The notes: generated by a model not told the origin, from the letters alone. 64,000 nt of DNA from CAWAMR01 sp963783095 (GCA_963783095.1 CAWAMR010000002.1:1488001-1552000); one strand, 5' to 3'; counted from the stretch's first letter, positions 28,777 to 38,809 are shown. Made by a program: numbers and translations.

Positions 28777-29367
28777 ATGGCAGAAGCGGCAGTCATTCTT
28801 AGCGGCTGGGAGAGGGCGCTCATGGCAGCGGAAAAGGTCAAAGAGCTTCTGCTCAGGGCAACTCGCGCACTCGACTCAGCCGGTGTACCCTACGCCGTTG
28901 CCGGCGGCAATGCCGTTGCCGAGTGGGTCGGCCGAATCGACGAGGGTGCCGTCCGCACGACGCGCGACGTCGATATCCTGGTTCAACGCGCCGACCTTCT
29001 CGCTGTCCGAGCTGCGCTCGAAGCGGTCGGTTTCGTCTATCATCACCTCCTCGACATCGATATGTTCATTGACGGCCCGGAAGGCAAGCCGAGTAGCGGA
29101 ATTCATTTGCTTTTCGCGGGCGAAAAAGTTCGGCAGGGTGACGAGAACAACCTCCCCAGTCTCCACGAATCTGAGCGCGCCGTCGATTTTCAGGTGGCCA
29201 GCTTGGAAGCATTGGTGCGAATGAAATTGATCGCCTGGCGCGACAAGGACCGTACGCATCTTCGAGATATTATCGGCGTCGGCCTGCTCGATGGCACCTG
29301 GCCCGCACGTTTGCCGGCACCGCTGGGGGCACGCCTGCAGCAATTGCTCGATGATCCGAATGGGTGA
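28777..29367 (+). CDS. AbiEii/MNT-type nucleotidyltransferase, copy 2
   Basis: 196 residues from ATG 28777, with the same core (AVAGGNAVAEW, TTRDVDILVQ) and an intact end RLQQLLDDPNG at the TGA. DNA identity to copy 1 is close to complete from about 28806 to 29220. The first ~10 codons and the segment around 29225-29275 differ more (KLIAWRDKDRTHLRDIIGV against KLIAYRRKDQVHLLDLIGV). This is a recent ~600-bp tandem duplication that includes the short leader GAGGCATCCGTC/GGAGCATCCGCA before each ATG. Confidence 0.8.
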   Translation: MAEAAVILSGWERALMAAEKVKELLLRATRALDSAGVPYAVAGGNAVAEWVGRIDEGAVRTTRDVDILVQRADLLAVRAALEAVGFVYHHLLDIDMFIDGPEGKPSSGIHLLFAGEKVRQGDENNLPSLHESERAVDFQVASLEALVRMKLIAWRDKDRTHLRDIIGVGLLDGTWPARLPAPLGARLQQLLDDPNG

Positions 29368-29371
29368 GTTA

Positions 29372-29821
29372 TTACTTCACCTTGGACACAGGCTGGTCCG
29401 GGTGGGCGGGGTTCGGGATTAGTCGGCGATTGGCGCAGTCGGCCAGCAGATCAAGTTTTTCCAGAACGGTTTGGCCAATCAATACCTCATCACCCAGCAC
29501 CAACGCTTCTTCCAGGGTATCGCGCCCCATCACATCAAAAATGATCGGCTCCGTAATGGCGACCGACTCCGTTCGCCCATCGGCATACTCGGCCATCCGA
29601 TTGCCGCGCGACAATACTCCCAGCGCCTGCATGACATGAATCGGGATGACCGAGCGCACTGCACCTGTATCCACGAGCGCATCCGCCTCGTACCGTCGAA
29701 TCGCGGACTTCTTCAACTTGCGGCGACGATTGGCCATTTCATCCGCCGAATTGATGAGAAGCACCTTGACTCGGATTTCGCCCATACCTTCTATAGCCTG
29801 TATTTGCTGTGTGGAACTCAT
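29372..29821 (-). CDS. Retroviral-type (clan AA) aspartic protease
   Basis: 149 residues. The catalytic motif ALVDTGAVRSVIP has the D-T-G active-site loop, followed by the strand-rich body and the second conserved segment DEVLIGQTVLEKLDLL, the typical single-domain retropepsin-like layout that works as a dimer. There is no signal peptide. Such small proteases are frequent in cyanobacteria and planctomycetes, often beside toxin-antitoxin genes, with unknown targets. It converges with the nucleotidyltransferase copies. Confidence 0.8.
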   Translation of the reverse strand: MSSTQQIQAIEGMGEIRVKVLLINSADEMANRRRKLKKSAIRRYEADALVDTGAVRSVIPIHVMQALGVLSRGNRMAEYADGRTESVAITEPIIFDVMGRDTLEEALVLGDEVLIGQTVLEKLDLLADCANRRLIPNPAHPDQPVSKVK

Positions 29822-29944
29822 TCAATCATTCTATCAATCGCCGAGAAGTTTACTTCATTCGCTTCGTCTTTTGCTTCCATGCCTGCTTGATGAGTTTTCG
29901 AATGTTGTTATCGAATCGTTACAAAAGCCGGAGGAGGGCAAAAG

Positions 29945-30280
29945 TTATGTAGATTGTGGTCGGTTTACTCGGACACACCAGCGACCGAGTGTTATCCCCG
30001 CAAGAACAGCATGAATGCGCTCCGCGAGCGCGATGTGATTGTGCGGATCTTGAGTTGCAGATAGGATGCCGCTGTGCGGCGCGCTAGTGCGGTGCAACCG
30101 TTCGAAATCTCTGCGGTTGTGAGTGAGCAGTACCCTGCCCAAACTGTGTGCGCGGGAGAGGATTTCGGAATCAGGCTTGCTGCTACTGCCGTCTTCTTGC
30201 ACCCGAACAACATCGTGGCCAAGCCGACGCAGTTCCTCGACGGTACCGAGGGGGAAGTCCTCATCGGCGTAGAGCTGCAT
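29945..30280 (-). CDS. DUF5615 PIN-like toxin
   Basis: 111 residues. LYADEDFPLGTVEELRRLGH at the start and VLLTHNRRDFERLHR in the middle are hallmarks of the DUF5615 (Mut7-C/PIN-like) family: an N-terminal D-E-D and a T-x-N-x-x-D-F segment that form the predicted RNase site. It lies six bases after the DUF433 gene, the usual antitoxin partner. It is the last gene of a three-gene overlapping operon. Confidence 0.85.
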   Translation of the reverse strand: MQLYADEDFPLGTVEELRRLGHDVVRVQEDGSSSKPDSEILSRAHSLGRVLLTHNRRDFERLHRTSAPHSGILSATQDPHNHIALAERIHAVLAGITLGRWCVRVNRPQST

Positions 30281-30286
30281 TGGGAT

Positions 30287-30664
30287 TTACTCCACGGTAC
30301 CTTCGTCACCGTCCTCATTTTCCAGAATGGCGCGGTCAATTTCTTCTTGGTGGTTGGCAGTGTATGTCCTAGCTTCTTCGAGATCGGCGGACGTCAACAA
30401 AGGGTAATCGGCGAAAAGTTGTTCATCGGTGCCACCCAACCGCCGATAATTCTCCAGTACCCAAACTGGGATTCGGCTGCCTCGGATGCAAGCATCGCCG
30501 CCGCACCGGTTGGGGTGTTTGGAGATCAAACTGCGGTTGTCCTCATCTCTAACGAACGAATCCGAAGTCGCTGCGTTATCCAATTGCTGATTTGCCACTT
30601 GCCGGCCCCCGCTTCCAGATCGCTGCAAGCCTTTTCCAGGCATGTCCATCACTGCTTGATTCAT
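30287..30664 (-). CDS. DUF433 antitoxin
   Basis: 125 residues. The C-terminal ~75 residues form a DUF433 domain: PNRCGGDACIRGSRIPVWVL, then YRRLGGTDEQLFADYPLLTS and DLEEARTYTANHQEEID, a winged-helix-like DNA-binding antitoxin fold. The first ~45 residues are polar and low in motif content. The ATG overlaps the stop of the upstream DUF6941 gene by four bases. It probably represses its own operon and neutralises the DUF5615 toxin. Confidence 0.85.
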   Translation of the reverse strand: MNQAVMDMPGKGLQRSGSGGRQVANQQLDNAATSDSFVRDEDNRSLISKHPNRCGGDACIRGSRIPVWVLENYRRLGGTDEQLFADYPLLTSADLEEARTYTANHQEEIDRAILENEDGDEGTVE

Positions 30665-31077
30665 GTCTGGTCTCCTTGGAGTAGGACACTGATGCTCACC
30701 TGACCAAGAATCTCTTTATCGATAGACAAGCGAAGAAAATAATCGCCAGGCGTCGGGAATTGGACTCCTTGATAGTTGAAGCAAAACGTCATCCAGTTTG
30801 AACGGTTCGGCCCAATTGGGTGCGAGAACGGCTTCATCGACAAGTATAAAGCAGGTGGAATCGTCGTACCATCTGGGCCGATGATCTCGCAGAGCATCAA
30901 ATAGTTCTTGTCCATTTCCACTGGTTCAAACACGACACGCCCTACCAAGGCCATCGCGTACTTCATGGCGGGGAAGCTTGGTGCCCGGAGCAGATCGAAA
31001 CCACCTCCAACCACGCTAAATTGACCGTCGTTCCTGATGTCTACAGCGTCTGCGAGAAACGCGAACTCAAGTTTCAT
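30661..31077 (-). CDS. DUF6941 family protein
   Basis: 138 residues. The opening KLEFAFLADAVDIRNDGQFS, then GGGFDLLRAPSFPAM, and the ending YFLRLSIDKEILGQVSISV match the all-beta DUF6941 family often encoded beside small bacterial regulatory genes. There is no signal or membrane segment. It is first in the operon and overlaps the DUF433 gene by four bases (ATGA), so it may be a third component of this toxin-antitoxin unit. Function unknown. Confidence 0.7.
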   Translation of the reverse strand: MKLEFAFLADAVDIRNDGQFSVVGGGFDLLRAPSFPAMKYAMALVGRVVFEPVEMDKNYLMLCEIIGPDGTTIPPALYLSMKPFSHPIGPNRSNWMTFCFNYQGVQFPTPGDYFLRLSIDKEILGQVSISVLLQGDQT

Positions 31078-31279
31078 GACACGCGCCTATGAACATTGGA
31101 ATTTTCTCCCTTTGACACAATCCATCTTGGCATATTTTAGCTTCATGCGGCTCCGAACGGCAACACAGAACCCGGACGCCTTGTCCTCTGTCGTGCTTCT
31201 TTGCATTTCTCGCGTCCCGCACACCGCGCCCCGGTTATGCGTATCCTTACGTCGTCGATCCGTGTCGGACAAGAGAGGA

Positions 31280-31852
31280 TTACCGGTGCGTGGTTCTCCG
31301 CGGCAATGGAGCGGGCGGCGCGATCAACAGCCCCATCAAGCTGTGTTGCTCCTGAGATAACATTTGCAGTTGCGGTGACTGCAACTGGCCTCCCGGCGAC
31401 GATACTGTTGCCAGAACGGAGATCGTCTGTTGCAGAGCGGTCTGCAAGGTATTTTGCTGCCGCAGCAGTGACTGAACCAGCGCGGGATTGGACCGGGCGG
31501 TCGCTTGCAGCACCCCAGATGTCTGCTGCAGCGCGATTTGCAGGGCATACATCTGCGACTGAAAGGCAGCTGTGCTCGGGCTGCCATATTGCTGGCCGAT
31601 GCGCTGGTAGGCGTTCTGTACCAAGAGGTTCGTCTGTTGCACGGCGGACTGCACGGCAAACTGTTGCTGCTGCAAGGCGTTTTGTTGCCGCAACACCTCC
31701 AGACGGGTTTGCCGGCGTGGCAGTTGCGCTTGCGCCGTCGAGGTTAACATCGCCAGGGCAGCAGCCAGCAGGACGGCACTCACAGTCAATCGCCTTACTC
31801 GTTCGCGGCACGCTGTTACGTTTTTGAAGCCGCGTGTGGTTTTGCTAAACAT
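31280..31852 (-). CDS. Secreted Gln-rich helical protein, last gene of efflux operon
   Basis: 190 residues from ATG 31850-31852. A signal peptide (RRLTVSAVLLAAALAMLTSTAQA) precedes a Gln/Leu-rich helical body (QNALQQQQFAVQSAVQQTNL ... QTALQQTISVL). It starts 20 bp after the RND adaptor gene with AAGGAGAA in front of the ATG. The helical periodicity suggests a periplasmic coiled coil; it is not a TolC barrel. It may accompany the pump. No family recognised. Confidence 0.65.
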   Translation of the reverse strand: MFSKTTRGFKNVTACRERVRRLTVSAVLLAAALAMLTSTAQAQLPRRQTRLEVLRQQNALQQQQFAVQSAVQQTNLLVQNAYQRIGQQYGSPSTAAFQSQMYALQIALQQTSGVLQATARSNPALVQSLLRQQNTLQTALQQTISVLATVSSPGGQLQSPQLQMLSQEQHSLMGLLIAPPAPLPRRTTHR

Positions 31853-31872
31853 GTCGTTCTCCTTTGGGCAGT

Positions 31873-33132
31873 TTATTTTGTGGTCGGGGCCGGCTCTACC
31901 TTCTGGCCTTCCGGCAGGGCGTCGCCAGGATGGACGATCACCGTCTCGCCTCCCTGCAGTCCCGCCAGCACTTCCATTTCCGCGCCGAGGTCGCGGCCTA
32001 ATTGCACCTTGCGATAACGCACGGTCTTGTTCTGGTCCAGCAAGGCGATCTCCGGCCCGTCGTTGCGGGTCACCACCGCCGCGCTGGGGATCAGGACCGG
32101 CGGCACGGCGCGGACGGCGACGAACTTCACGTGCAAATACATGCCCGGCCGCAGGGCGTCGTTCGGGTTGGGCACGTCGATCTCGGTCAGCAGCGTGCGC
32201 GTGTTGGGGTCCAGCGCATTGGCCGTCCGCGTCACCTTGCCCGAGAACTGCTTGAGCGGATCTTCCTCCCGGTAGATGATGGCTTCCTGGCCGGGGGCGA
32301 CCGTCGTGGCGTAGACCTGGGGCACGTTGACGAAGACCCGCAGCGGGTCGGTCTGCATCAGGTGGAAGAGCGGCCGCGTTTCGCTGGGGTTGTCGGCGGT
32401 GACCAGCGCCCCGGGATCCACGTTGCGCGCCGTGATGACGCCGGCGAAGGGGGCGACGATCTTCTGAAACGATTGCAGGTCCGCGTACTGCTGGACGGTC
32501 GCCTGGTTGACCTCGATGCTGGCCTTGGCGGACTCGACCTGGGCGGCCGTCGTCTTCACCTGGGCCCGGTCCTGGTCGAGCGTCAGCTGTGCGGTCGCCA
32601 AAGCCGGCCGTTGACGTCGCGGGTCGAGCGTGATCTTCGCCAGCGCGAGGTTGGCCTCGGCCACCTGCAGATTGGCCTTGGCCAGGACGAGGTTGGCGCC
32701 GGGCCTGGGCCAGCTGGTCGTCCACGTCCGGGGTGCTGATCTCGGCGAGGAGTTGGCCCTCCTTGACGTGGTCGCCGATGTCCACCAGCCAGCGCGTTAG
32801 GTAGCCGTTGGTGCGGGCGTAGAGGGCGGCCTCGCGGTAACGGCAGGGCGTTGCCGGGCAAGAGTCAGTTCCGAAGCTGCCGGGGCGCGGCGGGCGGTCG
32901 CCACGGCGACGCGGCGGCTCGCTGGCCGCCCGAGCCGCCGCCGCGTCCAGGGTTCTTGCTCGTGCCGCAGCCGCGGCAGCGTGGCCGCGACCAGCGACCC
33001 GACGAGGACCACGTGCCGCCAGGACCCCGATCACCAAGCGCCCTGCCTCCCGAACGGTTCAGCTGGCGCCTGTCGAGCGGGCGGACGACGGCTCGTTCTC
33101 GGGTTTCTCGACGAGTACATTGCGACGTTCAT
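31873..33132 (-). CDS. RND efflux periplasmic adaptor (HlyD/MFP family), frames broken
   Basis: About 420 residues after joining at least four frame pieces. The start ATG (33130-33132) has AGAAGGAGG upstream. Pieces in order: N-terminal membrane anchor (VLVGSLVAATLPRL), lipoyl half-motif LYARTNGYLTRWLVDIGDHV then KEGQLLAEISTPDVD, coiled-coil hairpin (DQDRAQVKTTAAQVESAKAS), second lipoyl half (IVAPFAGVITARNVDPGALV) and the barrel and MP domain to 31873 (PGMYLHVKFVAVRAVPPVLI). The protein links the RND pump to an outer-membrane channel. It follows the permease by 35 bp. The region is much more GC-rich than its surroundings. Confidence 0.85.
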
Positions 33133-33167
33133 TGCTGGGCCTCCTTCTGGGTGAATGTAATGCTGTT

Positions 33168-36100
33168 TCACAGAACGCTACGGACTGGCACTCGCTCGCC
33201 GGCTATCCGGCGTTCGATTCCGTCTCTTCCTCCGCCGCCTCGGGCTCGGGGCGGCTTGCGGCGGAGCAGGCTGTACATGACGGGCACGAAGAACAGGGTG
33301 AAGACGGTGGCCACCAGCAGGCCGCCGATGACGGCCCGGCCCAGCGGGGCGTTCTGCTCGCCGCCCTCGCCCAGCCCCAGCGACATCGGCAGCATGCCGA
33401 TGATCATCGCCAGCGCCGTCATCAGCACCGGCCGCAGCCGGGTCCCGCCGGCCGACAGGGCGGCGCTGCGGGCGTCGTGCCCTCCGCGCCGCTGGTCGTT
33501 GGCGAAGGTGATCAGCAGGATGCTGTTGGAGGTCGCCACGCCGATGCACATGATCGCGCCCATCAGCGCCGGCACGCTGACGGTCGTTTGCGTCAGGAAC
33601 AGCATCCACACGATGCCGGCCAGCGCCCCGGGCAGGGCGGTGAGGATGATGAACGGGTCGAGCCACGACTGGAAGTTCACGACCATCAGGAAGTAGACCA
33701 GCAGCACGGCGAACAGCAGGCCGAACGCCAGCCCGCGGTACGAGCTGTTCATGCTCTGGACCTGGCCGCGGACGGCGAACGTGCTGCCGCGCGGCAGTTC
33801 GGGCCGCAGCGAGTCGACCACCCGCTGCACGTCGGCCGACACGCCGCCCAGGTCGCGCCCCTGCACGTCGGCGTAGACCTCGAACACCGGCTGCACGTTG
33901 TAGTGGCTCACGACCGCCTCCGAGACGCGTGCGGTGCAGGTGCGAGATGTTGCTCAGCAGCTGGGGCTGCTGCTGCGACGGCTGCCCGCGATCTGCTGTC
34001 CGGGCGCGCCGGGACCCGGCGTCCCGGGGATGACGGGGCCAGGTACGTCGCGGGCGCCGGCGACTGGCCGCGGCAGCGATGCCGTTGATGATCGGCGTGC
34101 TCATCAGGGCGTCCACGGTCGGGATCGCGGTCGGGCGGCGTCTGCACGGCCAGGACGTAGTTGACGCGGTTCTGCGGATTGACCCAGTAGTTGGGCGTCA
34201 CCTGCGTGGTGCCGCTGAGCGACACCAGCACGCTGCCGGTCACGCTCTGCTGGGTCAGCCCCAGTTCCGAGGCCATGACGCGGTCCACGTCCACGCGGAG
34301 CGTCGGGTAGTCGGTGATCTGGTGGATGTGGACGTCGGCGATGCCGGGGATCTTGGCCATCTCTCTGCGCAGCTTCTTGGCGACGGCCAGGTTCTCCTCG
34401 CGGTTGACGCCGACCACCTGCACGTTGATCGGGGCCGGCAGGCCGAAGTCCAGGATCTGGCTGGTGATGTCGGCCGGCTGGAAGTAGAAGGTGCAGTCCG
34501 GGAACCGCTTGGGCAGCTCCTCCCGCAGCCGGGCGACGTAGTCCGCGGTCGGGCCGTGCTCCGGCTTGAGCGAGACCAGGATTTCGCCGTCGCCGTCGCT
34601 GACCGTGCCGTTGTCGACGTAGGCCCGCGTCGTGAACGACGGCGTCAGCCCCATGTTGTCGAGGATCATGTCCCGCTCGTTGTCGGGCACGATCTCGCGG
34701 ATCACGTCCTCGACCTGGCCGAAGATGCGCTCGGTCTCCTCGATGCGCGATGCCGGACGGCGCCCGCACGTGCAGCCGGAACTGGCCGGCATCGACGGCC
34801 GGGAAGAAGTCCTCGCCGAGCCAGGGCGCCAGCAGCCAGCGAGCCGAGCGGCGAAGCCGAGCATCAGCCGCGAGCGTCACGAACGCGGTGCTCGAGCGCC
34901 CAGCCGAGCAGCCCCTCGTAGGCGGAGCGCAGCCGCTCGAACTGGCGGTTGAAGCGGTGGTGAAATCGCCAGATCGGTCCGCCGCCGGTCGGCGGCAGGC
35001 CCGGCTCCTCCTCGGTGTAGAGCGGGACTTCGCTCGGCAGCAGGTAGAGCACCATCGTCGGCACCAGCGTCCGCGACAGGAAGTACGAGGCGAGCATGGC
35101 GAAGACGACCGCCAGCGCCAGCGGGTAGAACAGCGAGGCCGCCGGCCCGGTCAGGAACAGCACCGGCACGAAGACGATGCAGATGGCCAGGGTCGAGACG
35201 AACGCCGGCGTGGCGATCTGCGACGCCGCCGTCGAGGATCGCCCGGCGGATCGGCTTGTTCGACGCCGAAGTTGCGGTGCGATGTTCTCCAGCTCCACGG
35301 TGGCGTCGTCCACCAGGATGCCGACCGCCAGGGCCAGGCCGCCCAGCGTCATGATGTTGAGCGACTGCCCCAGCGCCCAGAGCACGATGACCGAGGTGAG
35401 GATCGACAGCGGGATCGAGATGGCGACGATGAGCGTGCTGCGCCACGAGCCGAGGAACAGCAGGATCATCAGCGCCGTCAGCCCGGCCGCGATCGCCCCT
35501 TCCTTGATGACGCCGTCGACGGCGGCCCGGACGAAGACCGACTGGTCGAAGAGCAGCTCCATCTTCAGCTCCGGCGGCATCTGCGCCTGGATGCCGGGCA
35601 TGGCGGCGCGGACGCGGTTGACCACGTCGAGGCTGGAGGCGCCCTCGCCCTTGAGGATGGTCATCAGCACGGCGCGGCGGCCGTCGCGGCGGACGACGTT
35701 GGTCTGCACCTGGTAGCCCATGTGGACGTTGGCCACGTCCTTGACGTAGATCGGCACGCCGTTGACCGTCTTGACCGGCATGTCGTTGAAGGCGGCGATC
35801 AGCGTCGGGGCTGCTGTTGAGCTTGACGTAATACTCCGTGTCGCCGATCTTGGCGGTCCCGGCGGGCACGATGAGGTTCTGGTTGTTGATGGCCGTCTGC
35901 ACGTCCTGCGGCGAGAGGCCGCGGGCATAGAGCTGCATCGGGGTCGAGATCGACCATGACCTGCGGCCACTTGCCGCCCCAGGGTTGGGGCACGCGGGCA
36001 CCCTGCACGGTGCCGAGCCGCTGGATGATGAAGTTGGCGGCGTAGTCGAAGATCTGCTGCTCGGTCAGCGTGTCGCTGCTGACGGCGATCTGCACGATCG

Positions 36101-36516
36101 GCACGCTGGTGGCGCTGTACTGGACGATGTACGGCGGGTTGATGCCCGGCGGCATGACCTTCAGGATCGCCTGGCTGGTGGCCGTCACCTGGGCGACGGC
36201 CGCCTCGATCTTGGCACCCGGGTAGAAGTAGATGCGGATGACGCCGACGCCGAACAGCGACTGGCTCTCGATGTGCTCGATGTCGTTGACCGAAGTCGTC
36301 AGCACGCGCTCGTTGACGAGGATGATGCGTTGCTCGATCTCGTCGGCCGGCATGCCGGTGTACTGCCAGACGACGCTGACGACCCGGGATGTTGATCTCC
36401 GGGAAGATGTCGGTGGACATGCGGTTGATGCTGACCACGCTGACGGCACCGATGAGCATGGCCATCACCACGAAGGTATAGGTGCGGTGCAGTGCCAGTC
36501 GAACGATCCACATCAT
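33168..36516 (-). CDS. RND multidrug/heavy-metal efflux permease (AcrB/MdtC-like), frames broken
   Basis: About 1,110 residues when six or more frame pieces are joined. ATG 36514-36516 is preceded by AAGGAAG. Hallmarks: the first membrane helix WIVRLALHRTYTFVVMAMLI; the porter region MPADEIEQRIILVNERVLTT; the proton-relay helix LALAVGILVDDATVELENI with the paired Asp; TLVPTMVLYLLPSE; and the second half ending in VSVPALMGAIMCIGVATSN and GLLVATVFTLFFVPVMYSLL. It works as a proton-driven trimer in the inner membrane. The substrate is unclear. It is the first gene of the operon permease-adaptor-Gln-rich protein. The high GC content makes indel errors likely. Confidence 0.88.
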
Positions 36517-37055
36517 GGGACACTTCCTTTCACCACCAAAGTCGCCGCTTGAGGAAACACTGCGAACAGTCGAGTTGCTTTCGGCCATTCACTTGGTTCG
36601 AAGAGATGCGTAATGCAACCGTTGTGCCGAGATAATTAAAACGGGTTTTTGGTGATTCAGATCTGATCGAATTGCGGAATTTACTCATTCCGCAAGCAGT
36701 TTGCGAGGATGGGAACCCGAAAAGTGGTAGCCGGCTTACCCTGTTGGCGGAAAATCTACCTCATCTAACATGACCGTTGATCCAGCTCACCGCCTGACGG
36801 TCGTGAAAAGCGCCTCCCAGCGTTACGCTTTGCATGTGGGAATGGAATGGTGTTCCATCGGGATCGCATCGGCCGGGAGACGCTGCATATCAGCCAGGCA
36901 CGGGCGTGTTCTCACTATGCCAAATGCCACTGGATTCGCGCGTTTTCACGTCCCTCTTACGCCGCTTGAGGGCTTTCCATGCTCTTGGCATGGTGTTTGC
37001 GATGGTGGCTCTGCAGACATGATGAACTCACGTTCAACCTCATCAGGAGTCAACC
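36517..37055. other. Intergenic region, no gene seen
   Basis: The 540 bp between the divergent efflux operon and the dps remnant. A 220-codon open frame crosses it on the plus strand but shows no signal, motif or sensible composition and runs into dps in another frame, so I do not call it. The part nearest the permease (36600-36770) is AT-richer and is the likely promoter region of the efflux operon. Confidence 0.5.
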
Positions 37056-37282
37056 ATGAGAAAATCCAATTCAACGAATGTTCTTCCCAGCGCAGCACCT
37101 CTGACGGGACAGCACGCGCGCCCAATTCAGGCGTTCGGGTCGGTGGTTCCCATGCCCATCGCCCTTGCCGAAAGCACGCGCCGAGCAAGTACGATCGGCC
37201 TGAACCAATTGCTCGCCGACACCATTACGCTTCGGGACTTGTACAAGAAGCACCACTGGCAGGTGTCCGGACCAACTTTCTA
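37056..37282 (+). pseudogene. Truncated dps (ferritin-like DNA-protection protein)
   Basis: ATG 37056 has CAGGAG in front. After a polar N-terminus comes TRRASTIGLNQLLADTITLR then DLYKKHHWQVSGPTFY, the first helix of Dps/ferritin-like proteins with the His and Trp of the ferroxidase region. Exactly after FY (37282) the similarity ends, and the DNA becomes the 3' end of the oppositely oriented response-regulator gene, whose stop codon shares the TA of that Tyr codon. About two thirds of dps is absent, so this is a rearrangement breakpoint or an assembly join, not an indel. Confidence 0.8.
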
Positions 37283-38725
37283 TCCTTCTTCCTCTTCTGC
37301 TTCGACAAATTGTGCAACGTGCAAACCGAGTTCCCGGAGCTTGATCCTCAAAGTTTGGCGGGCAATTCCAAGCAATTGAGCCGCCTTATGTTGGTTTCCC
37401 CGAGTATATTCCAGAACGCGCGGCAACAGTAGCCGGTCCAACTGGCGATGCACTTCGTTGTAGAGATCCTTGCCTTCGGGACTGAGTCTATCCTGAATGA
37501 ATGTCTCAAAACGGAATGGGTCATCCGAACTGAGTTGCGTGGGAGATGATTCTACTTTAACTGAGATTTCAGGGAGGAACGTGGGCAACAAAAGGGTGCC
37601 CGTAGCTTGCAGCAGCGCTTGCTTGAGTACACTCTGGAGCTCCCGAATATTACCCGGCCAGTCATAGGCGCGGAGCCGATCCAACGCTTCTTCGGAGACC
37701 GCCTGAATCTCTCGTCCGAGTTCGCGACTAAAGCGTCGAATGTAGTGATGGGCGAGCTGAGCCAAATCGTCGCCGCGCTCGCGCAAGGCCGGCAGTCGAA
37801 TCGAAAAGACGCTGAGCCGATAGTACAGATCCGGTCGAAAGCTTCCTTCTTCCGACCGTTTTTTCAAATCCCGATGACTGGCGGCAATGATTCGAACATC
37901 CGTCCGGATAGTCTCGTTGCCCCCGACACGTTCGAAAGCCTGCTCTTGAAGAAGGCGAAGCATCTTGGACTGAAGTGCCAGGGGCATGTCGCCAATTTCA
38001 TCCAGAAACAGCGTCCCGCCCGAACACTGTTCGAACTTGCCGATACGGCGGCGGTCGGCCCCGGTAAAAGCACCTTTCTCGTGTCCGAACAGTTCGCTTT
38101 CCAGCAATTGATCGGGAATCGCTGCACAGTTGAGAGCCAAAAACGGCGATTTGGCTCGGGGGCCGTGCTGGTAAATGGCGCGAGCGACCAACTCCTTGCC
38201 GGTGCCGCTCTCGCCGGTAATCAGTACCGGCACATTCTGGGCGGTCACGCGCCCAATTGATTTGTAAACGTCGCGCATGGCCGGGCACGACCCGACGATT
38301 GCCCCGTCTATGTCAGAGTCGGCGGCAGTCTCGGCGACAACGGCCGGCTCGCGCATCCGCCGGGCTACTTCCAGTGCCTCGCCGACTACCCGCTTTAGTT
38401 CGTTGAGATCAAGCGGCTTGAACAGGTAATCGTAAGCACCCTGCTTCATCGCCTCGATGGCATCGTCCGAAGTTTTGGTCAAGGTAACAAAGATCACTGG
38501 AATTCGCGCATCAATCTGGCGGATGGCTTGGTAGACCTCCAGCCCGGAACCATCGGGCAGCCGTAAGTCGAGCAGGATGACATCCGGCGGATTGGTCCGC
38601 ACGTGCTCCAGACCTGCCGACCCGGTACCGGCCACGACGACTCGATGGCGGGGTACCGGGAAGGCGTGGCTTACCTGTTCCGGAATGAGGTCCGTGTCAT
38701 CATCGATAAGCAACAAGTGGGCCAT
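37280..38725 (-). CDS. NtrC-type sigma-54-dependent response regulator
   Basis: 481 residues, frame intact. Receiver domain: acidic LLIDDDTD, phosphorylatable Asp53 in ILLDLRLPDGSG and Lys in YLFKPLDL. AAA+ domain: Walker A GESGTGKE, sigma-54 contact loop GAFTGA, Walker B GGTLFLDEIGD, and the R-finger region FRPDLYYRLSVF. C-terminal Fis-type helix-turn-helix: NQHKAAQLLGIARQTLRIKL. It would activate sigma-54 promoters on phosphorylation. An ISKra4-type element is inserted 84 bp upstream of its start, probably separating it from its native promoter or from a kinase gene. The sensor partner is not identified. Confidence 0.93.
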   Translation of the reverse strand: MAHLLLIDDDTDLIPEQVSHAFPVPRHRVVVAGTGSAGLEHVRTNPPDVILLDLRLPDGSGLEVYQAIRQIDARIPVIFVTLTKTSDDAIEAMKQGAYDYLFKPLDLNELKRVVGEALEVARRMREPAVVAETAADSDIDGAIVGSCPAMRDVYKSIGRVTAQNVPVLITGESGTGKELVARAIYQHGPRAKSPFLALNCAAIPDQLLESELFGHEKGAFTGADRRRIGKFEQCSGGTLFLDEIGDMPLALQSKMLRLLQEQAFERVGGNETIRTDVRIIAASHRDLKKRSEEGSFRPDLYYRLSVFSIRLPALRERGDDLAQLAHHYIRRFSRELGREIQAVSEEALDRLRAYDWPGNIRELQSVLKQALLQATGTLLLPTFLPEISVKVESSPTQLSSDDPFRFETFIQDRLSPEGKDLYNEVHRQLDRLLLPRVLEYTRGNQHKAAQLLGIARQTLRIKLRELGLHVAQFVEAEEEEG

Positions 38726-38802
38726 AGTCGGATCCGCGACGCAAGCGAAGAAAGAACGGCACGGTCATTGTCGTGGCAGCAGCTGGAATTGTCTAGCGTT
38801 GC

Positions 38803-38809
38803 GTCCAAA
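38803..38809. repeat. Target-site duplication of the ISKra4-type IS, left copy
   Basis: GTCCAAA directly before the left inverted repeat; the same seven bases follow the right end at 40362-40368. Confidence 0.9.

Noticed and set aside
28177..29367. A native two-domain nucleotidyltransferase
   Set aside because: The halves are near-identical at DNA level and copy 1 differs by one base in a G run that removes a stop present in copy 2, so separate genes are likelier.
33120..34921. Long plus-strand frames across the efflux genes
   Set aside because: They are Arg/Gly/Asp-rich shadows typical of GC-rich DNA; RND motifs lie on the minus strand.
36770..37432. 220-codon open frame upstream of dps
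   Set aside because: It overlaps the dps remnant in another frame and shows no family motif or ribosome binding site.
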